From assembly GCA_022574255.1 (NCBI GenBank), contig JACZSK010000009.1:1-56038 (forward strand): a DNA stretch of 56,038 nucleotides, in the 5' to 3' direction. This document shows, piece after piece, positions 8,852 to 19,670 of the stretch. Position numbers and translations under genes: made by a program. Under the pieces are notes generated by a model. The model had not been told where the DNA came from. It saw only the letters and a program-made list of their open reading frames with translations, and made no database searches. The stretch's first letter is position 1, and the number at the start of each line of letters is the position of its first letter. The stretch is from Pseudomonadota bacterium (lineage in GTDB: Bacteria; Pseudomonadota; Alphaproteobacteria; Sphingomonadales; SMXR01).

Positions 8852-9829
8852 ATGACAGTGATGCTGGAAGCACGCGGCCTGGTTAAGCATTTTGGCGCCA
8901 TACGGGCGGTCGACGGCATCTCGTTTAAAGTTGAGAAGGGCGAGGTTCTCGGTTTTCTTGGCCCCAACGGCGCGGGCAAGACAACAACCATGAAAATGCT
9001 CACCGGCTATCTCTCCCCGACTTCGGGCGAGGCCTTCATCTGCGGTCAGAATGTCCATGATGAACCGCTTGCCACAAAGCGCAGGCTGGGTTATTTGCCC
9101 GAGGGTGCCCCCGGATACAGCGACATGACCCCGCGGAGCTTTCTTGATTTCATCGCCGCGGCACGGGGTCTGAAAGCAGACCGGGAAGCGGCTATAGAAG
9201 CAGCCGGGGAAAGCGTACATCTGGCTTCGGTTTGGGACCAGCCCATTGAAACCCTGTCAAAGGGCTTTCGCCGCCGCGTCGGGCTGGCGCAGGCCCTGAT
9301 TCATGACCCCGACATTCTGATCCTGGATGAGCCCACCGACGGCCTGGACCCCAACCAGAAGCACGAAGTGCGCGCCCTGATCAGGAATATGGCGAGCGAA
9401 AAAGCGATCATTATCTCCACCCATATGTTGGAGGAGGTGGATGCCATCTGCTCGCGGGCGATCATTATCGATCGCGGCCGCATTGTTGCCGACGGGCACC
9501 CCGACGAGCTGAAAGCCCGCTCCCGCTACCGCAATGCCGTAACGCTTGTGCTGCCGGCTTCCGGCGCCGAGCAGGTTGAAAAGGCGCTGGCGGCGCTGGA
9601 TGAAGTCACTGATACCAGCCGCTCGAGCGATGGCGACAGATGCCAGGTCACGGCATTCGCCAAAGGGGGAAAACCCATCCTTGCGGCGGTAAACCACCTG
9701 GTTGCCCGGATGAGCTGGGCGGTAGAGGAAATCAGCGTTGACCAAGGGCGGCTGGACGATGTGTTCCGCTCTCTCACCCACTCCGACGCCGTCGATGCCG
9801 GAGACGCGGCCAGCGGGGAGACCCCATGA
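8852..9829 (+). CDS. ABC transporter ATP-binding protein (GldA/NosF-like)
   Basis: GPNGAGKTTTMKMLTGYL, LSKGFRRRVGLAQAL, ILDEPTDGLDPNQ. Confidence 0.9.
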   Translation: MTVMLEARGLVKHFGAIRAVDGISFKVEKGEVLGFLGPNGAGKTTTMKMLTGYLSPTSGEAFICGQNVHDEPLATKRRLGYLPEGAPGYSDMTPRSFLDFIAAARGLKADREAAIEAAGESVHLASVWDQPIETLSKGFRRRVGLAQALIHDPDILILDEPTDGLDPNQKHEVRALIRNMASEKAIIISTHMLEEVDAICSRAIIIDRGRIVADGHPDELKARSRYRNAVTLVLPASGAEQVEKALAALDEVTDTSRSSDGDRCQVTAFAKGGKPILAAVNHLVARMSWAVEEISVDQGRLDDVFRSLTHSDAVDAGDAASGETP

Positions 9830-10557
9830 CCGGCTTCAGCGCCATCTTCCGCCGTGAATTCGCTGCCTATTTCGCCACCCCGCTGGCGCTGGTTTTCATT
9901 GTCATATTTCTCGCCATGTCCGGCGTATTCACATTCTATATCGGCGGTTTCTTTGACCGTGGCCAGGCCGACCTGCGGCCCTTCTTCGTTTATCACCCGT
10001 GGCTGTACCTGTTTCTCATCCCCGCCATTGCCATGCGGCTGTGGGCGGAAGAGCGGAAGAGCGGCACCATCGAATTGCTTCTCACCCTGCCCTTGCCGGT
10101 CCTGGCCATTGTTTTGGGCAAATATATGGCGGCGCTGGCCTTCACCGGACTGGCCCTGGCGCTGACCTTTCCGATCTGGATCACGGTCAATTATCTCGGC
10201 GACCCCGATAACGGCGTCATACTGGCCGGCTATCTTGGCAGCCTGCTGATGGCCGGCGGCTTTCTGGCGATTGGCTCCGCGCTTTCCGCTGTGACACAAA
10301 ACCAGGTCATTGCTTTTGTACTGACCGTGACGGTCTGCTTCCTGTTCATGGTTTCGGGCCTGCCCATCGTCCTCGACTGGGTTCCCGAACTGCTGGGCCT
10401 GCGCAGCATTGTGGCGGGGCTTAGCATGCTCAGCCATTTCAACGCCATTGTCGAAGGGGTCATCGACCTGCGCGATCTTCTCTATTTTTTCAGCCTGATC
10501 GCCTTCTGGCTTTTTGCCAACAAGGTGATTATCGACTTGAAGCGGGAGGCGGGTTGA
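9826..10557 (+). CDS. ABC-2 type permease (GldF-like)
   Basis: MTGFSAIFRREFAAYFATPLALVFIVIFL; six hydrophobic segments; translationally coupled to upstream ATPase. Confidence 0.88.
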   Translation: MTGFSAIFRREFAAYFATPLALVFIVIFLAMSGVFTFYIGGFFDRGQADLRPFFVYHPWLYLFLIPAIAMRLWAEERKSGTIELLLTLPLPVLAIVLGKYMAALAFTGLALALTFPIWITVNYLGDPDNGVILAGYLGSLLMAGGFLAIGSALSAVTQNQVIAFVLTVTVCFLFMVSGLPIVLDWVPELLGLRSIVAGLSMLSHFNAIVEGVIDLRDLLYFFSLIAFWLFANKVIIDLKREAG

Positions 10558-10560
10558 GTG

Positions 10561-12525
10561 ATGGCTGAGGGCAAGGGCATCATGGACAGTGCCGCGGCGC
10601 GCAATTTTCTCGCCCTGGTCCTGGCGGCAATATTATTCCTGGCACTCAATGTGGCGGGCGACAGGATTCTTGCCGGCGCCCGGATTGACCTGACCGAGGA
10701 CCAGCTTTTCACCCTCAGCGATGGCACCGCTGATCTGCTCGCCGGTCTGGACGAGCCGGTCAGCCTGCGCTTCTTTTTCTCGGAGAGGGCGGCGCTGCCT
10801 TTTCCCTCGATCCTGCAATACGGCAATCGGGTTGGCGATATGCTGCGCGAGTTCGAAGCGCTGGCCGGCGGCAATATTGATCTGCAGATCATGGACCCGG
10901 AACCCTTCAGCGAAGACGAGGATACCGCCGTCGCCTCTGGCATGCAGGGGGTGCCGACAGCCACCGGCGATACTCTGTATCTGGGCCTGGTGGCCAGCGA
11001 CAGCACCGACCAGCAAACGGTTATCCCGTTCTTTTCGCAGGAACGCGAGGCCTTCCTGGAATATGATCTGGCCAAAATCATCCATTCCCTTTCACAGGCT
11101 TCAAAGCCGCGCATTGCGCTGCTTACCACCCTGCCCATGGAATATGGGCCGGGCGGGATCATGGCCTTTGTTCAGGGCAAGGCTAAGCCGTATGTGATTT
11201 ACCAGCAACTTCAGCAGTTTTTCGAAATTGAAAAAATGACCGCCAACTTTGTGGCGATCCCCGAAGACATATCTGTATTGCTGATCGTGCATCCGCCGGC
11301 GCTGGCCGACCGGCAGCTTTACCTGATTGATCAATATGTGCTGGCGGGTGGCCACGCGGTTATCTTTCTCGATGCCTTTGCGGAAGCGGCGGCGGCGTCC
11401 CTGGCGGCCGCCCCCAACACCGGTGCCGCGCTGGTGGCGGAAACGTCGGACCTGGGGCCGTTGCTCGGCGCCTGGGGGGTCGAAATGGTGCCATCCAGCA
11501 TTGTCGCCGACCTGGAGCTGGGCCAGAAGGTTGACATGGGCGGCGGCGGTCCGCGTGCGGTGCGCGATTACGTTGTCTGGCTGGGGCTGCGTCCTCCTTA
11601 TATGTCCCGCGAAGATATTGTGTCGGCTGCCGCGAACAGCCTGAATTTTGCCAGCGCCGGCGCGCTGCGCCAGATTGAAGGCGCGACAACGGGTTTCCAG
11701 CCCATCGTCTGGTCGTCCGGCGAGGCGGCGCTGATCCCTGCCGAGAGCGCCAGGAACAATCCCGACCCCGACGATCTGATTCGCGCGACAACGCCGGACG
11801 GGCAGAACTACACGCTTGTGGTCAGACTTTCCGGCCCCGCGGCCAGTGCTTTCCCGGATGCTGTTCCCGCGGTTCGGGAAGAGGAACAGGCGGTCGGGGA
11901 TTCAATAGAGGAAACGCCCGTGCCGGCGGCGCATCTGGCGCAGTCGGTCGGCGGAATCCGGGTGTTGCTGGGCTCGGACGCGGACTTTTTTGACGATCGT
12001 TTCTGGGTACAGGTGCAGGACTTTTTTGGCCGGCCCGTGGCCACGCCTTTTGCCGACAATGGCGCCTTTGTCCTCAATGCCGTTGACCATATGGCAGGGT
12101 CGGAAGCGCTGATCGGGCTGCGCAGCCGGGGCACGTCGCGGCGGCCCTTCCGGGTGGTCGAACAGATTCGCCGTCAGGCAGAGGCACGTTTTCTTGCCGA
12201 AGAGAAGCGGTTGCAGGAAAAACTCACTGCCACCGAGCAACGGCTGGTGGCGCTGGAATCGCCCGGCGACATGGGCGGGCAGGCGACCGGCGCTGGTGTC
12301 TATAATCCCGAGCAGGAAGCCGAAATCCAGGCCTTCCGGCAGGAACGCCTGCAGACGCGGCGGGACCTGCGCCAGGTCCAGCGCGATCTCAGGCGCGACA
12401 TCGACAGACTTGGCAATTTTCTGATCGCCATCAATATCCTGTTGCTGCCCCTGCTGCTGGTGCTGGGTGCGATAGCCGTCCATTTCTGGAAGCGTCGGCG
12501 CAGCGGAACTGGATTGGCGTCGTGA
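10561..12525 (+). CDS. GldG-family ABC-type auxiliary protein
   Basis: N-terminal TM, DLTEDQLFTLSDGTADLLAGLDEPVSLRFFFS motif, large soluble domain, C-terminal TM; operon context. Confidence 0.85.
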   Translation: MAEGKGIMDSAAARNFLALVLAAILFLALNVAGDRILAGARIDLTEDQLFTLSDGTADLLAGLDEPVSLRFFFSERAALPFPSILQYGNRVGDMLREFEALAGGNIDLQIMDPEPFSEDEDTAVASGMQGVPTATGDTLYLGLVASDSTDQQTVIPFFSQEREAFLEYDLAKIIHSLSQASKPRIALLTTLPMEYGPGGIMAFVQGKAKPYVIYQQLQQFFEIEKMTANFVAIPEDISVLLIVHPPALADRQLYLIDQYVLAGGHAVIFLDAFAEAAAASLAAAPNTGAALVAETSDLGPLLGAWGVEMVPSSIVADLELGQKVDMGGGGPRAVRDYVVWLGLRPPYMSREDIVSAAANSLNFASAGALRQIEGATTGFQPIVWSSGEAALIPAESARNNPDPDDLIRATTPDGQNYTLVVRLSGPAASAFPDAVPAVREEEQAVGDSIEETPVPAAHLAQSVGGIRVLLGSDADFFDDRFWVQVQDFFGRPVATPFADNGAFVLNAVDHMAGSEALIGLRSRGTSRRPFRVVEQIRRQAEARFLAEEKRLQEKLTATEQRLVALESPGDMGGQATGAGVYNPEQEAEIQAFRQERLQTRRDLRQVQRDLRRDIDRLGNFLIAINILLLPLLLVLGAIAVHFWKRRRSGTGLAS

Positions 12526-13589
12526 AGAATCGCAACCTCGGCCTGCTTGCTGGCCTGGCCGCCGCTGCGGTCGCCCTGGCGGTGTGGGTGTCTTTTGCAC
12601 CTGGCGATAATGCCGGCCCCGGGCAGACCGGCGAGGCCCTGTTCCCCGGCCTTGCCGACAGCCTTCCGGCGGTTGAAAGCATCGCTCTTTCAGGCCCCCA
12701 GGGACAGGCGACACTTTCTCTCAGATTCGGCCAGTGGGTGGTGGAAGAACGCTTCGGTTATCGGGCTGACAGAGGCCAGATCAGGTCGCTGCTTTCCGGT
12801 CTGGTCCGGGCCAGACGCCTGGAACCAAAAACCGCCGAGGATGCGCGGCTTGAAAGTATTGGCCTTGGCGAGGACGCTGTGAGCCTTGTGTTGACCGGGA
12901 CGGAGGGGCGGGTTGTCGCCGCCCTCAGGATAGGCCGGGCCCGTGTTCCGGCTGCCGGCGAGAGCAGGAAAACTTTTGTCTGGGCCGAGGGTGACCAGCG
13001 GTCGTGGCTGGTTTCATCGCTTCCCGCGCTGACAACAAGCCCCATCCTCTGGCTGGACAAAGAGATTATTTCTCTTTCAAACGTCAGAATGTCCGGGGTC
13101 ACGATTACCCGCGCCGACGGCGATGTGCTTTCACTGTCCGGCCAGGCGAATAACGTTGCGGCGCTGGTGGTCGCGGGACAAAGCGCCGATGAAGCCCTTG
13201 CGGGCGGCCCCGCCAACCAGACCCTGACCGCGCTTTCGAGCCTGCAATTCGATGACGTTGCCCCGCCAAGCGAGATCGAAGGCGAAGCGGTTGCCAGCGC
13301 GCGCTACATAACCTTCGACGGGTTGGTCGTTGAGGTTCGGGTCCGGGCCGCGGCATCGGGCGGAAACTGGGCAACCTTCCGTGCGGAATACGACGCCGAG
13401 GCCGCCCTGAGAGAAGAGAATCCGTCTCAGATGCCCGATGCGCCCGCCGATGGCGCCGCAGAGGCCGCGGCATTGAATGCCGGTTGGGCAGGGTGGATTT
13501 TTCAGTTGTCCAGGACAGATGCCGAGGCGCTGACCCGGTCTCGATCGGATGTGGTGATCGTGGCCTTAAAAGAAGACGAATCTAATTAG
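12522..13589 (+). CDS. DUF4340 domain-containing protein
   Basis: Downstream of GldG-like gene; EERFGYRADRGQIRSLLSGLVRARRLEPKTA pattern; GTG start overlapping previous stop. Confidence 0.8.
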   Translation: MKNRNLGLLAGLAAAAVALAVWVSFAPGDNAGPGQTGEALFPGLADSLPAVESIALSGPQGQATLSLRFGQWVVEERFGYRADRGQIRSLLSGLVRARRLEPKTAEDARLESIGLGEDAVSLVLTGTEGRVVAALRIGRARVPAAGESRKTFVWAEGDQRSWLVSSLPALTTSPILWLDKEIISLSNVRMSGVTITRADGDVLSLSGQANNVAALVVAGQSADEALAGGPANQTLTALSSLQFDDVAPPSEIEGEAVASARYITFDGLVVEVRVRAAASGGNWATFRAEYDAEAALREENPSQMPDAPADGAAEAAALNAGWAGWIFQLSRTDAEALTRSRSDVVIVALKEDESN

Positions 13590-14338
13590 TCCAGATCGGA
13601 CAATGTGATCTTTGTGGCGCCCAGTATGGGGCCGGCAATGCCCTCCTGCACCAGCACGGCAATACAATTGGCGCCCACTTCGGCGACCTTTTTCATGTCT
13701 ATGGGTATGCGCATCCGGTTGCCGGTCCAGGGGCCAACAGATTGTGCGTCGCGCACAATATTGGCATAGCGGAGCAGGCGGCCACGATTATCGCCGTACT
13801 GAATATCGACGACCTGCTCGTCGTCATAGAGTATCAGCCATATGGACGTATCGGCGTCGGTCAATCCGGCGCTGACGTTGATGACCAGGTTTTCACGGTC
13901 GCCGTCCAGCGCTACGTCCAGCTTTAACTTGCCGTTGGCCTTCTGCTCCTCGATGAGGGCCCTGATCTCGTTTTCGCGCGATCCGACGGCCTGAACCCGG
14001 CCATTGATGATCATTTGCGGCGTATAGACGCCGTTCTTGCCCATGGCGTCATTATATCCCGCCTGCCGGGCGGTGTTGGCGGTGGTGGCAAAGGTGTCTT
14101 TCCAGCCCAGGTAATCCCAGTAATCCACCGGCCATGAAAGCGCAACCACACCCTCTTCTTTGGCCAGTTTCAACATCACTTTATCCGCTGGCGGACAGGC
14201 GACGCAGCCCTGGCTGGTGAACAGCTCGATAACGACAATATCTTCGCCGGCATTGGCCGGGTTGGCGGCCAGCGCAAAAATGCCCAGGCCGGCGGCCAGC
14301 ACGGAAAAGACGAGTGATCTGTAAAAAACCTGTTTCAT
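13586..14338 (-). CDS. DUF1223 domain-containing (thioredoxin-like) protein
   Basis: VIELFTSQGCVACPPADKVMLKLAKEEGVVALSWPVDYWDYLGWKDTFA typical of DUF1223; signal peptide. Confidence 0.92.
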   Translation of the reverse strand: MKQVFYRSLVFSVLAAGLGIFALAANPANAGEDIVVIELFTSQGCVACPPADKVMLKLAKEEGVVALSWPVDYWDYLGWKDTFATTANTARQAGYNDAMGKNGVYTPQMIINGRVQAVGSRENEIRALIEEQKANGKLKLDVALDGDRENLVINVSAGLTDADTSIWLILYDDEQVVDIQYGDNRGRLLRYANIVRDAQSVGPWTGNRMRIPIDMKKVAEVGANCIAVLVQEGIAGPILGATKITLSDLD

Positions 14339-14451
14339 AGAGGAGCTAACATACTCCCCGCAAGCTGTTACTGCCAATCACCATCGGTTGTCCTCTGTTC
14401 AAAAAGCGGTGATCGGGTCTGTAACTGCGCAACTCCATCGATGGTGAAAAG

Positions 14452-17139
14452 TCAGCTTTCCGCCGCCAGCCGCCGCAGGACGTAATGCAGAATACCACCG
14501 TTGCGGTAATATTCGATCTCGTCCTCGGTATCGATCCGGCAGAGCAGTTTCAGATCAACATAATGCCCTTCTTCATAGGTTACGCGGCAATCCACATCCT
14601 GACCCGGCGACAGGCCTTCCGCGACACCGGTGATCTCGATCATTTCGTTACCCGTCAACTCAAGTCTCTCGCGTCCGAAACTCTCCTTGAACTGCAACGG
14701 CAGCACGCCCATCCCCACCAGATTTGAGCGGTGAATACGCTCGTAAGACTCGGCGATGACCGCCTTCACGCCCAAAAGCAACGTGCCCTTTGCGGCCCAG
14801 TCCCGTGACGATCCGGTGCCATATTCCTTGCCTGCTATGACCACCAGGGGAACCCCTTCCTCCTGGTATTTCATGGCGGCATCAAAAATCGACATGACTT
14901 CGCCGTCGGGCATATGCGCGGTCCAGCCGCCCTCGGTGCCGGGGGCCATGAGGTTGCGCAGCCGGATATTGGCGAAGGTGCCACGCATCATCACCTGATG
15001 ATTGCCGCGCCGCGAGCCGTAGGAGTTGAAGGCGCGTTCCGGAACCTGGTGCGCGATCAGATATTGGCCGGCCGGGGTATCGGCCTTGATGGCGCCGGCC
15101 GGCGAGATATGGTCGGTGGTGATCGAATCACCCAGCAACGCCAGAATCCGCGCCCCCTTGATGTCGCCCGGGGCCTCCGGCTCCATCGCCATATTCTCAA
15201 AATAAGGCGGGTGCTGGACATAGGTGCTGGTGTCGTCCCAGCCGTAGGTCAGGCCCTTGCTCGATTCGATGGCCTGCCAGGCCGCATCGCCGCTGAAAAC
15301 GTCGGCGTAACGCTCCTCGAACATTGAAGAAGTGACCGCCGATTGCACGATCTCGGCGACCTCGCGGTTGGTCGGCCAGATGTCTTTCAGATAGACCGGC
15401 GTGCCATCCTTGTCGGTTCCCAACGGCTCGGTGGTGATGTCGATCTTCAGCGATCCGGCGATGGCGTAGGCGACCACCAGCGGCGGTGAGGCCAGGTAGT
15501 TGGCGCGGATATCCTGGCCGATGCGGCCTTCGAAATTGCGGTTACCCGACAATACCGAGCAGCTGACCAGGTCATGTTCGTTGATCGCCGCCGAAATGGG
15601 TTCGGCGAGGGGTCCGGAATTGCCGATGCATGTGGTGCAGCCATAGCCCACCAGGTTAAACCCCAGCCCGTCCAGGGCGTCCTGCAGTCCGGCCTTGACC
15701 AGGTAATCGGTGACAACCTTCGAGCCCGGCGCCAGCGAGGTCTTGACCCAGGGTTTGACGCTCAGCCCCCTGGCCAAAGCGTTGCGCGCCACCAGCCCGG
15801 CGGCCAGCATAACGTTGGGGTTTGAGGTGTTGGTGCAGCTGGTGATGGCGGCAATCACGATATCGCCGTGGGAAAGTTCATAGTCCTCGCCCTCGACCGG
15901 GGCTGCTATGTCCTTGTCGGCGACCCGGAAGCCTGTGGCCAATTCCTTGTCGAAAGCGCTGGCGGCGGCAGACAGGGCAATCCGGTCCTGCGGGCGCTTG
16001 GGGCCGGATATACTCGGCTCGACGGTTCCGATATCCAGTTCCAGAACGTCGGTGAATATGGGGTCCGGGGTGTCCGCATCCCGCCATAATCCCTGTGCCC
16101 GGGCATAGGCTTCCGCCAGCGCCACGATATCGGCGTCGCGGCCGGTGAATTTGAGATATTCGATGGTCGCGGCATCGACCGGGAAGAAGCCACAGGTGGC
16201 GCCATATTCGGGCGCCATATTGGCGATTGTCGCCTGGTCGGCCAGCGACAAATCATCGACACCCGGACCGAAGAACTCGACAAATTTACCAACAACGCCC
16301 CTGGCGCGCAGCATCTCCACCACCGTAAGCACCATGTCGGTGGCGGTGGTGCCTTCGCGCATCCGTCCGGTCATCTTGAAGCCGATAACCTCAGGGATCA
16401 GCATGGAAATCGGCTGGCCGAGCATGGCCGCCTCGGCCTCTATGCCGCCGACGCCCCAGCCCAGCACGCCAAGGCCGTTGACCATGGTGGTGTGGCTGTC
16501 TGTGCCGACCAGCGTGTCGGGATAGGCCAGCGGCTTCTGGCCGTTTTGCGTGGTCCAGACGACCTTGGCCAGATATTCCAGATTGACCTGATGACAGATG
16601 CCGGTGCCCGGCGGCACCACGCGGAAATTATCGAAAGCCTGTTGTCCCCAACTGAGAAACGCATAGCGCTCCTGGTTACGCTCCATTTCGAACACAACAT
16701 TCTTGCCGAACGCCGCGGCGGTGCCGAAATGATCGACCATCACCGAATGATCGATCACCAGGTCGACCGGGACCAGCGGGTTTATCTTGCGCGCATCGCC
16801 GCCAAGTTTGACCATGGCGTCGCGCATGGCCGCCAGGTCGACAACCGCCGGCACGCCGGTAAAGTCCTGCATCAGAACCCGCGCCGGGCGAAAGGCAATT
16901 TCGTTCGATGAGCGCCTTTCCTCTTGCCAGTCGACAATGGCCTGAGCGTCGGCGACGGTGACCGTGGTGCCATCCTCGTGGCGCAGCATGTTTTCCAGCA
17001 GAACCTTCAGGGACATCGGCAGGCGGGATATATCGCCCAATTTCTCGGCCGCCTTCTCAAGCGAAAAATAATCGTAACTGCGTTCTCCGACTTCCAGGGT
17101 CTCGCGGGTTTTCAGGCTGTCTTTTCCGGTAGATGCCAC
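14452..17139 (-). CDS. acnA: aconitate hydratase AcnA
   Basis: 895 aa; [70 protein letters not shown]. Confidence 0.98.
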   Translation of the reverse strand: MASTGKDSLKTRETLEVGERSYDYFSLEKAAEKLGDISRLPMSLKVLLENMLRHEDGTTVTVADAQAIVDWQEERRSSNEIAFRPARVLMQDFTGVPAVVDLAAMRDAMVKLGGDARKINPLVPVDLVIDHSVMVDHFGTAAAFGKNVVFEMERNQERYAFLSWGQQAFDNFRVVPPGTGICHQVNLEYLAKVVWTTQNGQKPLAYPDTLVGTDSHTTMVNGLGVLGWGVGGIEAEAAMLGQPISMLIPEVIGFKMTGRMREGTTATDMVLTVVEMLRARGVVGKFVEFFGPGVDDLSLADQATIANMAPEYGATCGFFPVDAATIEYLKFTGRDADIVALAEAYARAQGLWRDADTPDPIFTDVLELDIGTVEPSISGPKRPQDRIALSAAASAFDKELATGFRVADKDIAAPVEGEDYELSHGDIVIAAITSCTNTSNPNVMLAAGLVARNALARGLSVKPWVKTSLAPGSKVVTDYLVKAGLQDALDGLGFNLVGYGCTTCIGNSGPLAEPISAAINEHDLVSCSVLSGNRNFEGRIGQDIRANYLASPPLVVAYAIAGSLKIDITTEPLGTDKDGTPVYLKDIWPTNREVAEIVQSAVTSSMFEERYADVFSGDAAWQAIESSKGLTYGWDDTSTYVQHPPYFENMAMEPEAPGDIKGARILALLGDSITTDHISPAGAIKADTPAGQYLIAHQVPERAFNSYGSRRGNHQVMMRGTFANIRLRNLMAPGTEGGWTAHMPDGEVMSIFDAAMKYQEEGVPLVVIAGKEYGTGSSRDWAAKGTLLLGVKAVIAESYERIHRSNLVGMGVLPLQFKESFGRERLELTGNEMIEITGVAEGLSPGQDVDCRVTYEEGHYVDLKLLCRIDTEDEIEYYRNGGILHYVLRRLAAES

Positions 17140-17390
17140 GGGGTTGCCTCCTCTAAATGACCGGCCTGTACCGGGTGATGGTACCGGGCGGTCCAGCTAT
17201 GGATTTAATGCCCATTTAGGTCGATCTCCACAAGTAAAAAGCCGCCGGGTCGGCGCTGCCCCGGGGCCGGGGCTCGAGAATCAGGCGGGATTGCCGCAAT
17301 TCGCCCCTAAATGGTCTGATTCACGGCAAACTTTCTCCGCAGTTGCCCGCCATTGTCATCCCGAGGGAGGCAGACAGGAGAGCCAGGATC

Positions 17391-17687
17391 ATGATGCCGT
17401 TCCGCAATCTCGAAGCCCGCAGCCGCCGTGTCATAGGGTATGCCACGCTGGTATATGTTTTCACCGTGGCCCTGCTGCTGGTCTTTGCCCATGCCGCCCT
17501 GGCGGCCGCTGATCCGGCAGCACCAGCGGTTTCGCAGTCAAACACCGTTACCGCCGCCGCCTTCGAGGGTGGCGGTCTTTTTTTGGCCACCGAAGACCCC
17601 GCCCGCCTGCGCCCGGCGCCGCTGCAATCCAGCGAAGTCGATATTTACGTCAGCGGGATTTACGTCAGCGGGCTCGGGGCGCGGTAA
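17391..17687 (+). pseudogene. truncated N-terminal remnant resembling the class GN sortase target (signal peptide plus start of VIT-type domain)
   Basis: Signal peptide, then GLFLATEDPARLRPAPLQSSEVDIYVSGIYVSGLGAR, resembling the opening of marine proteobacterial sortase targets; stops after about 98 aa and overlaps the sortase start. Confidence 0.55.
17643..17672. repeat. perfect 15-bp in-frame tandem duplication ATTTACGTCAGCGGG x2
   Basis: 17643-17657 and 17658-17672 identical; encodes IYVSG twice. Confidence 0.95.
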
Positions 17688-18292
17688 TGGCGCGGGTCAC
17701 TCGTCTGGCGCGGGCGCGGAAGTGGGCCTGGCGCGGTCTTCTTCTCAGCCTGGCGCTGTTTGGCTTTGGCCAGATTGGCAGCGGGCTTTACATCCACGCC
17801 AAGGCCGCCTTCGCCCAGGAATTGCTGGAGAGAGCCTGGGGTGAGACGCTGGAGGGCGGTGCGTCGCACAAGGCCTGGTCATGGGCCGATACCTGGCCGG
17901 TGGCGCGGCTTGTTTTCCCCGGCCATGATGTTGATCTGGTGGTGCTGGAAGGGGCCAGCGGCGAGGCCCTGGCTTTCGGTCCGGGGCGCATGCCCGCTTT
18001 TGCGCGGCTGGGCAGGCCCGGCACGGCGATTATCGCGGCCCATCGCGATACACATTTCCGTTTCCTGGAAAAAGTGCAGACCGGCGACGCGTTCTGGATC
18101 GAGACCGCGGATGGCAAGCGCCATCACTACGTGGTCATCGATACGGTGGTGCTTGATTCGCGCAGTGCCTCGATCAGCGACGACCCGTCCGGCTCGACCC
18201 TGGTGCTGCTCACCTGCTATCCTTTCGATACGCTCTCGGTTGGCGGGCCACTGCGTTACCTGGTCTTTGCCGAGGGTGCGGGCAGCGTCTGA
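17687..18292 (+). CDS. class GN sortase
   Basis: N-terminal TM; AHRDTHFRFL catalytic His region and TLVLLTCYPFDTL catalytic Cys motif. Confidence 0.88.
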   Translation: MARVTRLARARKWAWRGLLLSLALFGFGQIGSGLYIHAKAAFAQELLERAWGETLEGGASHKAWSWADTWPVARLVFPGHDVDLVVLEGASGEALAFGPGRMPAFARLGRPGTAIIAAHRDTHFRFLEKVQTGDAFWIETADGKRHHYVVIDTVVLDSRSASISDDPSGSTLVLLTCYPFDTLSVGGPLRYLVFAEGAGSV

Positions 18293-18338
18293 GCCCTCAG
18301 AGGTTGCCCCGAATTTGCCTATCCCGTACCCTGCCGCC

Positions 18339-19007
18339 ATGGCAGCAGAGCAAGCACAAATGGAGGCGCACAAGCTCACCCTCCAAGGGCGGGGGCTGGC
18401 CTGCGTCCGCTCGGGCCGACCTGTTTTCTCGGGGCTGGATTTCTCGCTTCACAGCGGCCAGGCACTGGTGCTCAGGGGGCCAAACGGCAGCGGCAAATCG
18501 ACCCTCCTGCGTCTGGTGGCCGGGCTGCTGGTGCCGGCTGCGGGCAGCATCCTCTGGTCGGATGCTTCCATCGCGGAAGATCCGGACGAATATCGCGCCA
18601 ATATCCATTATCTGGGTCACCAGACCGGCCTGAAGACAGCGCTTACGGTGGCCGAAAACATCGCCTTCTGGGCGCAGCTCTACGGGGTGGAGGCGGCGGT
18701 GGAGGAATCCTGCGCCCGCCTTGGTCTGGCCCGGATTGCCGATCTGCCTGTCAAATACCTGTCCCAGGGTCAACAGCGCCGCACGGCGCTGGCGCGGCTG
18801 GTGGCCATGCCGCTGCCATTGTGGCTGCTGGACGAGCCCAATGTTGGTCTGGACGACTTTTCCAACAAGGTTCTTCAGGATTTAATGGCCGAGCATCTGG
18901 CCTCCGGCGGCATGATCATGGCCGCCACCCATACTGAGTTGGGCATCGCCCATGCGGCGGTCCTGAACCTTCCGGGCGGGTCAATGCAAAATTCGGGAGC
19001 CCGGTGA
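18339..19007 (+). CDS. ccmA: heme exporter ATP-binding protein CcmA
   Basis: GPNGSGKSTLLRLVAGLL, LSQGQQRRTALARL, LLDEPNVGLD; followed by ccmB. Confidence 0.95.
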   Translation: MAAEQAQMEAHKLTLQGRGLACVRSGRPVFSGLDFSLHSGQALVLRGPNGSGKSTLLRLVAGLLVPAAGSILWSDASIAEDPDEYRANIHYLGHQTGLKTALTVAENIAFWAQLYGVEAAVEESCARLGLARIADLPVKYLSQGQQRRTALARLVAMPLPLWLLDEPNVGLDDFSNKVLQDLMAEHLASGGMIMAATHTELGIAHAAVLNLPGGSMQNSGAR

Positions 19008-19670
19008 ATGGCTTTCTTTGCCCTCATTGGCCGCGAAGTGCGTCTTGCCTGGCGGCAGGGAAATTCCAGCGCCATGGCGGTGACGTTTTTTCTCGTCGCC
19101 GTAACGCTGTTCCCCCTGGGCATCGGGCCTGAATTAAGCGTGCTGGCGCGAATCAGCGCCGGCGTCATCTGGGTGGCGGCATTGCTTTCGGCGCTCTTGA
19201 CCCTCGACCGTTTGTTTCAGCAAGACTTCGAGGACGGCTCGCTGGACCTGCTGGCTTTGGCGCCCATGCCCATGGAATTGATCGTGCTGGCGAAAAGCAT
19301 TGCCCACTGGCTGACCACCGGATTGCCGCTGGTTGTCGCCGCGCCCCTGCTGGCGGTGCTGTTGAATATGGACAGCGGCGGGCTGGGCATTCTGATGCTC
19401 TCGCTGGCCATCGGCACACCGGCGCTCAGCCTGACCGGGGCCATCGGCGCGGCGCTCACGGTCACCGTGCGGCGCGGCGGCGTGCTCATGCCGCTGCTGA
19501 TTTTGCCGCTCTATGTGCCGACGTTGATATTTGGCGTTGGTGCTGTCGATGCCGTGTTGAACAATATTGTCGCCGGCCCCAATCTCCTGTATCTGGGGGC
19601 GCTGTCGCTGGTGGCCCTGGCGTTGGCGCCATTTGCCGCTGCCGCGGCAATCAGGCTGGCGCTGGAGTAG
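19008..19670 (+). CDS. ccmB: heme exporter permease CcmB
   Basis: 220 aa membrane protein; FFLVAVTLFPLGIGPE, DRLFQQDFEDGSLDLL; operon position. Confidence 0.96.
   Translation: MAFFALIGREVRLAWRQGNSSAMAVTFFLVAVTLFPLGIGPELSVLARISAGVIWVAALLSALLTLDRLFQQDFEDGSLDLLALAPMPMELIVLAKSIAHWLTTGLPLVVAAPLLAVLLNMDSGGLGILMLSLAIGTPALSLTGAIGAALTVTVRRGGVLMPLLILPLYVPTLIFGVGAVDAVLNNIVAGPNLLYLGALSLVALALAPFAAAAAIRLALE

Noticed and set aside
17212-17314. CCATTTAGG...CCTAAATGG inverted repeat between acnA and the sortase locus
   Set aside because: Only 9 bp with an 85-nt gap and no element-like content between the arms; could be chance.
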